A stretch of 7,537 nt of DNA. It comes from an uncultured Planctomycetaceae bacterium. Lineage in GTDB: Bacteria > Planctomycetota > Planctomycetia > Pirellulales > Pirellulaceae. Each line of letters starts with the position of its first letter. The first letter of the stretch is position 1. Position numbers and translations under genes: made by a program. The notes below the pieces were generated by a model that was not told the DNA's origin, made no database searches, and was given only the letters and a program-made list of their open reading frames with translations. The stretch is taken from positions 1 to 7,537 of the forward strand of contig CAIYOB010001457.1 in NCBI GenBank assembly GCA_903927685.1, given 5' to 3'. This document shows positions 1-5,554 of this stretch, one piece after another.

Positions 1-951
1 CGGCGGGTTTTCCGGCACTATCGGGAGCTCAGCGAACAAGCCGTCCAACGGCATCCTGACGTCCAACTGGTCGTCTGGCCGGAATCCATGTTCAGCGGCG
101 ATCTGGGTGAGGTCCTGATCGACGAACCGATCCAGGTTCCCCCGGATCTGCCATTGGATCCCGAGGAGTATCGCTTTCGTGCCCGCACGCGAGCCGAGGC
201 GTTTGGCTTGAAGCTCCAGGACACGGCGCGGCGGCTGAACTTTGGCCGCGAATCGCAGGTGGATCATGCCGAAAGGGCCGGCATTCATCTGATCGCCGGC
301 ACCGACACGCTGCATTTGGGGGCCGACGGCATGCGGCGGTACAACGCGGCGCTGGTGGTCAATCCGGCAGGCGAAGTCGCCGGACGCTACTACAAGATGC
401 ACCGCGTCATGTTCGGCGAGTACATTCCCTGGGGCGAGGTGTTCCCGTGGCTCTACCGCCTGACCCCGATGAGCCAAGGGATCAACTCGGGTTCGAGTCC
501 CGAGTGTTTTCGGGTTGGCGATGTGAATCTCTCGCCCAGCATCTGCTTCGAGAGCACCGTCCCCCACCTGATTCGGACGCAGGTCAGCGCCTTGCGGCAA
601 TCCGGCACGCCTCCGGATGTACTCGTCAATGTGACGAACGACGGCTGGTTCTGGGGCTCGAACATCTTGGACCTGCATTTGGCCTGCGCGGTGTACCGGG
701 CGGTCGAGAACCGGTTGCCCATGCTCGTGGCCGCGAATACGGGCATTTCTGCCGTGATCGACAGCCACGGACGAATCGTCGAACGCGGACCTCGACGCGA
801 CGAAGCGATTTTGTATGCGGACGTCCGCTGCGAGAGCCGAGACACTTGGTATCAGACGCTAGGGGATATTCCAGCCATGCTGTGCGCCATCTTCTGCCTG
901 GTGGCGGCACTTCATGGTCTCTCGGGATTCCGGCGGAATAAACTGGGCTGA
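1..951 (+). CDS. lnt: Apolipoprotein N-acyltransferase, C-terminal part (5' end outside window)
   Basis: Frame 1 is open from the first base, so the gene begins upstream; 316 codons are visible. The product would transfer a fatty acyl chain from a phospholipid to the N-terminal Cys of apolipoproteins in the cytoplasmic membrane, the last step of lipoprotein maturation. The nitrilase-fold triad is seen directly: Glu in VVWPES (codon 28, bases 82-84), Lys in GRYYKMHRVMFGEYIPWG (codon 132, 394-396) and Cys in SICFES (codon 182, 544-546). The FGEYIPWG stretch is typical of Lnt rather than soluble nitrilases. A hydrophobic stretch near the end (PAMLCAIFCLVAALHGL) fits the final membrane helix. About 103 residues separate Glu and Lys, longer than in E. 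coli Lnt (about 67), because of a Pro/Arg-rich insertion around codons 43-90. The multi-helix N-terminal membrane domain must lie upstream. Confidence 0.93.
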   Translation, partial: RRVFRHYRELSEQAVQRHPDVQLVVWPESMFSGDLGEVLIDEPIQVPPDLPLDPEEYRFRARTRAEAFGLKLQDTARRLNFGRESQVDHAERAGIHLIAGTDTLHLGADGMRRYNAALVVNPAGEVAGRYYKMHRVMFGEYIPWGEVFPWLYRLTPMSQGINSGSSPECFRVGDVNLSPSICFESTVPHLIRTQVSALRQSGTPPDVLVNVTNDGWFWGSNILDLHLACAVYRAVENRLPMLVAANTGISAVIDSHGRIVERGPRRDEAILYADVRCESRDTWYQTLGDIPAMLCAIFCLVAALHGLSGFRRNKLG

Positions 952-1131
952 ACGGGTCGATACTAGCAGAGTGTACTATCGCAGGTTTTCTTCGCAGCCG
1001 TAGATTATCGCCGGGGCGGTCGATGATGTTCTGTGAGGAAATGCGCTGTGATGAGCAATTAGCCGGTTTTTTCGGCACACGAGGACCATTCTATCCATTT
1101 TGCCGTTGTTTTCCAGTTTCCGTTCCTTTCG

Positions 1132-1161
1132 TTGACAGTAACTTTTGCGCAGAACTATACT
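1132..1161 (+). promoter_or_regulatory. Sigma-70-type promoter for the coiled-coil gene
   Basis: A perfect -35 box TTGACA (1132-1137) is followed, after 18 bp, by TATACT (1156-1161), which matches five of six positions of the -10 consensus. Transcription would start near 1168, leaving a leader of about 38 nt before the ATG at 1206. The flanking DNA (1083-1165) is T-rich and lower in GC than the coding sequence. The rest of the gap (952-1131) shows no gene and no convincing terminator. That this is the promoter is inferred from sequence match alone. Confidence 0.7.
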
Positions 1162-1205
1162 AGGCTTGTTTATCTGGTCCTGGGAGCCGGTCTAGGGAGA
1201 ACGTC

Positions 1206-2072
1206 ATGACAACGCTCGGCAAGGTTTTCACGGTGCTCATCTTTATCATGAGCATCTTGTTCATGGGCTTTTCCGTCGTGGTGTTCGCAACCCATCGCAA
1301 TTGGAAGCTGCTGGTCGACAACACCGACACCGCCAAAGGCCCGCTGGGTCTGAAGCAGCAGCTCCAGGCGCAAGTCGAGACCAATAAAGGGCTTCGGGCA
1401 GAACTGGATAGCTTGACGAACCGGTTGGCCGTCGAGATGGCCGCCCGCCGCAGTGCGCTCAGCGCCTTGGAAACCAAACTCGCCGACGCCCAGCAGCGGT
1501 TGGCGCAGAAAGAAGCCGAACTGGCGGGTCTGCAATCAGCGCAAACGGAAGCCACCGCGGCCCTGAATCTGGCCGAAACCCGGCTGGCGACGTTGGTTGA
1601 GGATATCAAGAAGCTGCGTGACGAAATCCGCCTGGTTCAAGGCCAGCGGGACGATTCCTTCCAGAAAGTCGTGGATCTGACCGACAAGCTGTACGCCGCT
1701 GCGGGCGTAGAGCGAAACCTGAAGGAACGCGAAGCCCAACTGATTGGCGAGATCAGCAAATACAAGCGAGTCACGGACGTGTTGGGCGTCAACCCCAGCA
1801 TGCCGGTCGAAATGATTGCCCCGCCGCTGGACGGAATTGTCACGGCCGTCGGCGAGAAGAATCTGATCGAGGTGTCCCTGGGAGCCGATGATGGACTGCG
1901 AGTCGGACATCGCGTGGAAGTGTTCCGGGACAACAACTACTTGGGCTCGGCACTGGTCCTCAAGACCGACCCGGACCGGGCTGTCGCTCAGATGGATGAG
2001 AAAACCCAACGTGGCCTGATTAAGGTGCAAGATCGTGTCGCTACAAAACTCACCCGGTCCGGAACTAGCTAG
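1206..2072 (+). CDS. Membrane-anchored coiled-coil protein with C-terminal beta domain
   Basis: A 288-residue protein. The start is supported by a strong Shine-Dalgarno (AGGGAGA, 1194-1200) five bases before the ATG. Residues about 7-28 form one hydrophobic helix with little charge before it (signal anchor), followed by RNWKLLVDN. Residues about 45-190 are rich in Ala, Glu, Gln, Lys, Arg and Leu with heptad-like spacing and almost no Pro or Gly, so a long coiled coil is likely. After a Pro-containing linker (about 196-208), residues 209-282 (IVTAVGEKNLIEVSLGADDG, then LRVGHRVEVFR and NYLGSALVL) look like a small beta barrel of the kind seen in MreC or the C-terminal domain of FlgT. That resemblance is by eye. 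The overall plan, membrane helix, periplasmic coiled coil, beta barrel, recalls MreC, but I do not claim orthology. It overlaps the next gene by 38 bp and shares its promoter. Function unknown; probably envelope scaffolding. Confidence 0.88.
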   Translation: MTTLGKVFTVLIFIMSILFMGFSVVVFATHRNWKLLVDNTDTAKGPLGLKQQLQAQVETNKGLRAELDSLTNRLAVEMAARRSALSALETKLADAQQRLAQKEAELAGLQSAQTEATAALNLAETRLATLVEDIKKLRDEIRLVQGQRDDSFQKVVDLTDKLYAAAGVERNLKEREAQLIGEISKYKRVTDVLGVNPSMPVEMIAPPLDGIVTAVGEKNLIEVSLGADDGLRVGHRVEVFRDNNYLGSALVLKTDPDRAVAQMDEKTQRGLIKVQDRVATKLTRSGTS

Positions 2073-2301
2073 TACGCCTGTCGAGCAGAAGCCGCGAGCC
2101 AACATTTACACGATGATGCTGGTGCTGTCGATGTGCGCCATCATCGTCGCGTGTGTGGTCCTGTGGCTGGAACTGAAGGCTTACGGGGACTACCCGTGGT
2201 GGGAAACCAAGGGCATGGCGCCTCCGGCTACGACTTGGCTGACACCCTCCGTCCCCGGCAGTCCTGCGGCCATCGCGGACTGCACCGCCCGCTTGGTGTA
2301 A
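2035..2301 (+). CDS. Small single-pass membrane protein, conserved planctomycete type
   Basis: An 88-residue protein starting with GTG at 2035 inside the end of the preceding gene. AAGGTG (2022-2027) seven bases upstream serves as ribosome binding site. Residues 1-22 are polar and Pro-rich, 25-46 form one hydrophobic helix (IYTMMLVLSMCAIIVACVVL), and WLELKAYGDYPWW follows. The tail from about residue 60 is Pro/Ala/Thr-rich and ends LV. The only later ATG codons fall in or after the helix, so the overlapping GTG start is the sensible choice. The NIYT...LEL...YPWW pattern is one I associate with short hypothetical proteins of planctomycetes. The 38-bp overlap and same strand imply co-transcription, and possibly coupled translation, with the coiled-coil protein; the two may act together in the membrane. 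Function unknown. Confidence 0.8.
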   Translation: MSLQNSPGPELASTPVEQKPRANIYTMMLVLSMCAIIVACVVLWLELKAYGDYPWWETKGMAPPATTWLTPSVPGSPAAIADCTARLV

Positions 2302-2337
2302 TCGGCATCCAGGCACTTCTGTCGGGCTTGTGCTCCG

Positions 2338-3207
2338 TCAATGCTCCTCTTCAGCGCGGATGACGGCAGCCAAGCCTGCGCGATAGGACGGATACCGAAG
2401 ATCGAGCTTGAGTTCGGCCTGCAAGCGGTGGTTGCTGACTCGCTTGCTGGAACTCGCCCGCTCGGCTGCGGGCTGGCCTTGGCTCGGCACGCGGAACTGC
2501 GGTTCCGGAGCGTGCAGCAGGGCCGCCAGCTCGCGGAAATACTCGCGACGAATCACCGGCTGCCCATCGGAGACGCAGTACATTGCTGGCGGTGAAGCTT
2601 GCCGTTCCGCTGCGATCACCGCCGTGGCCGCATCGTCGACGTGAATCAGGTTGAGATAGCCCTCGCTGGGCGCGTCGATCGCCTCCCCTGCCTGAAGTTC
2701 CTTTCGCCGCGGGATCCGCCCCGGGCCGTAGATGCCCGCCATCCGCAAAATGACCGAGCGCCGGCTCCACGAAGACTCCTGCAGCGTCTGCTCCGCCTGC
2801 CAGCACGCTCGGCCACCCTCGCGCGTCGGCTCACATGGCGATTTCTCGTCGACCCAGACATCGCCGGACTGGCCATAAACGCCGGTCGAGCTGACGTAAA
2901 TGAAACGCTGAATGCCGCTGGGGAGATGTTCCAGCACGTTGCGAAGTCCGGCGACGTACAACTGCCGAATCGAATGGCCGCTCGTCCGGTCGTATCCGAC
3001 CGCGAACAGGACCGTATCCACCCCCGGCAGTTGCGTTAGCGTTTCCGGGGCCATGATGTCCGCCACCAGAGGCCGGACGCCCGCTACGGCCAAGGCCGAA
3101 CATCTTCCCACATCCCGGGTCACCGCCCAGACGTCGCCGCCTTCCGCCAGCCAGCGCAAGGCGACTCGCATCCCCAAGTATCCACAGCCGAAGATTAGTC
3201 GATTCAC
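2338..3207 (-). CDS. NAD(P)-binding atypical SDR / epimerase-like protein, YeeZ type
   Basis: A 289-residue Rossmann-fold protein. The nucleotide-binding loop FGCGYLG (residues 6-12) opens the chain. TVLFAVGYD (65-73) fits the strand-4 region and YVSSTGVYG (104-112) is the usual SDR strand-5 motif. MAGIYGPGR (156-164) and LIHVDDAA (187-194) are typical of extended SDR/epimerases. The C-terminal SSSKRVSNHRL...LDLRYPSYRAGL matches the YeeZ-like group. The catalytic YxxxK of classical SDRs is absent: the equivalent segment reads GGRACWQAEQ (131-140). This is usual for that atypical subgroup, so the protein may bind NAD(P) without classical dehydrogenase chemistry. The start is GTG at 3207; no in-frame ATG lies just upstream and the ribosome binding site is weak (GGAA). 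It converges with the small membrane protein gene (36 bp apart, no clear terminator) and diverges from the protease operon. Substrate unknown. Confidence 0.9.
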   Translation of the reverse strand: MNRLIFGCGYLGMRVALRWLAEGGDVWAVTRDVGRCSALAVAGVRPLVADIMAPETLTQLPGVDTVLFAVGYDRTSGHSIRQLYVAGLRNVLEHLPSGIQRFIYVSSTGVYGQSGDVWVDEKSPCEPTREGGRACWQAEQTLQESSWSRRSVILRMAGIYGPGRIPRRKELQAGEAIDAPSEGYLNLIHVDDAATAVIAAERQASPPAMYCVSDGQPVIRREYFRELAALLHAPEPQFRVPSQGQPAAERASSSKRVSNHRLQAELKLDLRYPSYRAGLAAVIRAEEEH

Positions 3208-3253
3208 GTGTGATTCCGCGGAAGAAGAATGACTCCACCCACAAAGGGCGATT

Positions 3254-3283
3254 ACTATCCCGCTCCAACTTCTAAAATGTCAC
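3254..3283 (-). promoter_or_regulatory. Possible promoter for the SDR gene
   Basis: Read on the minus strand, GTGACA (3283-3278) matches five of six -35 positions. GATAGT (3259-3254), 18 bp further on, matches four of six -10 positions. Transcription would start near 3247, about 40 nt before the GTG at 3207. This is a moderate match only, but it sits at a sensible distance and in a lower-GC part of the gap. Confidence 0.35.
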
Positions 3284-3286
3284 GAA

Positions 3287-3326
3287 CTGTTTACAAACAG
3301 CACGAAATCGTGTATCCATTTGGATA
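3287..3326. repeat. Three perfect dyads placed end to end
   Basis: Three inverted repeats follow one another without a single base between them. CTGTTT-AC-AAACAG covers 3287-3300, CACGA-AA-TCGTG covers 3301-3312, and TATCCA-TT-TGGATA covers 3313-3326. Every arm pair is perfect and every centre is exactly 2 bp. The three arms differ in sequence, so this is not a simple tandem repeat. CACGAA also occurs just before the first dyad (3281-3286) and again at the start of the second. The block lies in the divergent intergenic region, over the weak promoter suggested for the protease operon. It may be a compound operator; as RNA, each would have to open one pair to form a 4-nt loop. Confidence 0.75.
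3290..3318 (+). promoter_or_regulatory. Possible promoter of the protease operon, overlapping the dyads
   Basis: TTTACA (3290-3295) is a five-of-six -35 match. Seventeen bases later TATCCA (3313-3318) is a poor -10 match (TAT only). A better -10, TATATT, lies at 3325-3330 but lacks a good -35. Either way the promoter elements fall within or at the edge of the triple dyad, so binding there would compete with RNA polymerase. Transcription would begin around 3325-3337, giving a leader of roughly 160-170 nt before the ATG at 3497. Confidence 0.3.
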
Positions 3327-3371
3327 TATTGCGTAGTCTTCCTATTTTCTGGTTTTATCCGTGTTGGGACC

Positions 3372-3454
3372 ATGCTTCGGCATCATCGCCGCCCATCAGG
3401 GCGGACGGTCGCTTGCCTGAGAGTCCAATGTGGCTTGTTCTATCGCATTTGGAC
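3372..3454 (+). other. Candidate hairpins in the leader of the protease operon
   Basis: Three hairpins can be drawn in the untranslated stretch before the ATG at 3497. ATGC-TTCG-GCAT (3372-3383) is a short stem closed by the extra-stable cUUCGg tetraloop. CCGCCC-ATCA-GGGCGG (3389-3404) is a 6-bp GC stem with a 4-nt loop. GTCCAA (3423-3428) pairs with TTGGAC (3449-3454) and can extend inward with one bulge (TG with CA). None is followed by a T run, so they are not ordinary terminators. They may form a structured 5' leader. I do not recognise a known riboswitch class. Confidence 0.4.
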
Positions 3455-3496
3455 GGGACGGAAAACGCCATGGGCGGACAGTTACGAGGGGAACCG

Positions 3497-4519
3497 ATGA
3501 GCGGGCTCAGGTCGGCGCGGGGGACTGGGAAGACTGTCGGCTGGGCAATGTCGCTGTGTCTGACGCTGTGCGGTCCGGTCTGGGCCGAGGCGGTTACAAC
3601 GGCGATCGAATCCCCACGGCTGCAGAAGATTTTCGCGGGAGGCCAGCCGTCAAGCCTGGACGAATTGCGGCAGATGGAACAGCACCAACGTCAGTTGTGT
3701 GCCAAGGTTCTGGCGTGCACGGTGGGCATTGTGATCGGTCCCTCGCATGGCAGCGGCGTGATCATCAGCGAGGACGGCTACGTCCTGACGGCCGCTCATG
3801 TCGCGGGCGCGCCGAATCGCAAGGCGACCATGATCTTGCCGGATGGCCGTGAGGTGGCCGGCGTGTCCCTGGGGCTCTATCGGACACTCGATGCCGGGCT
3901 GATGAAAATCAACGCTGCCGGTCCGTGGCCGTATGCCGAAATGGCCAAATCCGATGCGGCCTCCGTTGGGCAATGGTGCCTGGCGACCGGGCACCCGGGC
4001 GGCTTTGAGGCCGGGCGGACACCCGTAGTGCGGATTGGTCGGATCCTGCTGAAAGACAAGTTCGCCATCACGACCGATTGCACGCTGGTTGGCGGCGATT
4101 CCGGTGGGCCGTTGCTGGACATGGAAGGACGCGTGATCGGGATCAATAGCCGAATCGGCCGGTTCCTGACGGCGAATATGCACGTGCCCGTCGCGGCCTA
4201 TCACGAATCCTGGGACCGGCTGGTCAAGGGCGAGGCGTGGGGCAGCCTGCCCGGTGTCGGGCCGTACCTGGGCGTGCAAGGCGAGCCGGATTCGAAGGAC
4301 GCCAAGATTTCCCGGGTCATCCCTGGCTCGCCTGCGGAGAAAGCCGGCATCCAGCCTGGGGACGTGATCGTCGCGATCAAAGGCCAAGCGGTCACCGATT
4401 TCGCTTCGCTGCAAACCATCGTCAGCGAGTGTCAGCCCGGAGAAAAAGTCGCGATTGAATTGGTACGAGGCGAGGAACGGTTGAAATTGGACGTCGAGAT
4501 CGGCTCGCGAGAGCAGTAG
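3497..4519 (+). CDS. Exported trypsin-like serine protease with C-terminal PDZ domain (HtrA/Deg-like)
   Basis: From ATG 3497 the product has 340 residues. The start is chosen because GAGGGGAA (3486-3493) is a good ribosome binding site and a signal peptide follows at once: basic n-region (R5, R8, K12), hydrophobic core, probable cleavage after VWA (residue 30). The frame stays open back to 3320, but that extension does not look like protein; an ATG at 3470 is the next alternative. The chymotrypsin-fold triad is intact: His101 in LTAAHV, Asp132 in TLDAGLMKI, Ser202 in GGDSGGP. A glycine-rich GHPGG loop lies between Asp and Ser. Residues about 256-338 are one PDZ domain (GPYLGVQ, SPAEKAGIQPGDVIVAIKG). 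The family degrades or guards misfolded envelope proteins, with PDZ recognising C-termini. It is shorter than DegP (one PDZ, short N-terminus). It heads an operon with the related gene 32 bp downstream. Confidence 0.9.
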   Translation: MSGLRSARGTGKTVGWAMSLCLTLCGPVWAEAVTTAIESPRLQKIFAGGQPSSLDELRQMEQHQRQLCAKVLACTVGIVIGPSHGSGVIISEDGYVLTAAHVAGAPNRKATMILPDGREVAGVSLGLYRTLDAGLMKINAAGPWPYAEMAKSDAASVGQWCLATGHPGGFEAGRTPVVRIGRILLKDKFAITTDCTLVGGDSGGPLLDMEGRVIGINSRIGRFLTANMHVPVAAYHESWDRLVKGEAWGSLPGVGPYLGVQGEPDSKDAKISRVIPGSPAEKAGIQPGDVIVAIKGQAVTDFASLQTIVSECQPGEKVAIELVRGEERLKLDVEIGSREQ

Positions 4520-4551
4520 TGCTTCGTCAGATTTCGGACGGGAGAGGGGCC

Positions 4552-5538
4552 ATGAGGCTGCGGACAAGCATGGGGATCTTAGTGCTGGTGCTGGGCGCCG
4601 TAGCGCAGGCAGCGGAGGTCACTGAGCGCGATGCCTATGTCGTCAAGAATGCCTTTCGAGACATCGTCAGCACGCCGGCTCAGAGCACGGTCCGAATCCT
4701 GTGCGATGGGCGGCGGGCGGCGCTGGGGACGATCGTCGGAGCCGACGGGCTGATCCTGACCAAGGCCAGCGAACTATCCGGCACGATCGGCTGCCAGCTG
4801 TTCGACGGGCGGCGGTTGGAGGCCAAGATCGTCGGGGTGAGCGAAGATGACGACTTGGCGCTGTTAAAAGTCAAGGCCGATCAGTTGCCGGTGATCCGGT
4901 GGAGCGAGGCAGCACCGCCGCCGGTCGGCAGTTGGCTGGCCACGCCTGGCCTGGAGACCGTGCCGCTGTCGATCGGCGTGGTGAGCGTTGCACCGCGCGT
5001 GGTCGAGCCGCGGATGCCGGCCCTGGGAGTCATTATCGAAGAGGGAGACAAGGGGCCGGTCGTCCGGGAAATCCTGCCGCGCAGCGGCGCGGCCCAAGCC
5101 GGCCTGAAGCCCAACGATGTGATCACGCAATTGGATGACAAGAAGGTCACGACGCGGAACAGTCTGGTCCAGTCGATTCGCGGCCACCGCCCCGGCGAAA
5201 CGGTGCGGCTGAACTTGCTGCGTGACGGCAAACCGCTGAACGTGGACGTGGAACTCTTGGATGTCACCGAACTGGCAAACGGCGAAACTTTCCAAGAGGA
5301 CATCGGCGGGCGGCTCAGCAAGCGGCGCACCGGGTTTCCGCTGGCGCTGCAACACGACACCGTGCTGCAGCCCAACCAGTGCGGCGGGCCGGTGGTGGAC
5401 CTGGAAGGCAACGTGGTGGGCATCAACATCGCCCGGGCCAGCCGCGTGGCCAGTTATGCGCTGCCCGTCGCGGTTGTCCAACCGGTGGTGGAGAAGCTCA
5501 AGGCCGGCCAACTGGTCGCGGCCAAAGCGGCGAATTGA
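4552..5538 (+). CDS. Exported trypsin-fold protein without catalytic residues, PDZ inserted in the fold
   Basis: ATG 4552, preceded by GGAG (4541-4544), gives 328 residues; a GTG at 4519 would add 11 unlikely residues before the signal peptide. Residues 1-21 are a signal peptide (core GILVLVLGAVAQ, cleavage near AQA-A). Residues about 43-147 resemble the first barrel of HtrA-type proteases: GTIVGADGLILTKASEL aligns with the G(S)G...DGY(V/I)LTAAHV motif, but His is replaced by Ser73. Asp101 in DDDLALLKV is kept. Residues about 155-235 form a PDZ domain (ALGVIIEEG, RSGAAQAGLKPNDVITQLD). Then protease-like sequence resumes: PNQCGGPVVDLEGNVVGINI (274-293) matches the Ser-loop GDSGGP...G.V.GIN, with Cys277 in place of Ser. 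So the PDZ sits between the two halves of a degenerate protease. With neither His nor Ser it is probably not a protease. It may instead bind peptides or regulate the upstream active enzyme. Confidence 0.87.
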   Translation: MRLRTSMGILVLVLGAVAQAAEVTERDAYVVKNAFRDIVSTPAQSTVRILCDGRRAALGTIVGADGLILTKASELSGTIGCQLFDGRRLEAKIVGVSEDDDLALLKVKADQLPVIRWSEAAPPPVGSWLATPGLETVPLSIGVVSVAPRVVEPRMPALGVIIEEGDKGPVVREILPRSGAAQAGLKPNDVITQLDDKKVTTRNSLVQSIRGHRPGETVRLNLLRDGKPLNVDVELLDVTELANGETFQEDIGGRLSKRRTGFPLALQHDTVLQPNQCGGPVVDLEGNVVGINIARASRVASYALPVAVVQPVVEKLKAGQLVAAKAAN

Positions 5539-5554
5539 AGGCGTTTTCAAACCT

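Noticed and set aside
958..991. CGATA/TATCG inverted repeat followed by GTTTTCTT as a terminator after lnt
   Set aside because: A five-base AU-rich stem with a 14-nt loop is too weak.
1062..1076. GCCG-GTTTTTT-CGGC as a Rho-independent terminator of lnt
   Set aside because: The stem is only 4-5 bp and the T run is in the loop, not after the stem.
3320..3496. N-terminal extension of the protease from the ATG at 3320
   Set aside because: The 59 residues have Trp/Pro/Cys-rich, non-conserved-looking composition and no ribosome binding site at 3320, and the extension would bury the signal peptide inside the chain. It also runs through the dyads and the likely promoter.
3650..4567. 305-codon minus-strand frame opposite the protease
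   Set aside because: Antisense shadow of the protease; composition is His/Arg/Pro-rich with no motif.
5535..5550. TTGAA/TTCAA inverted repeat between the convergent genes as a bidirectional terminator
   Set aside because: Five AT-rich pairs with a 6-nt loop and no T run on either side; not distinguishable from chance.
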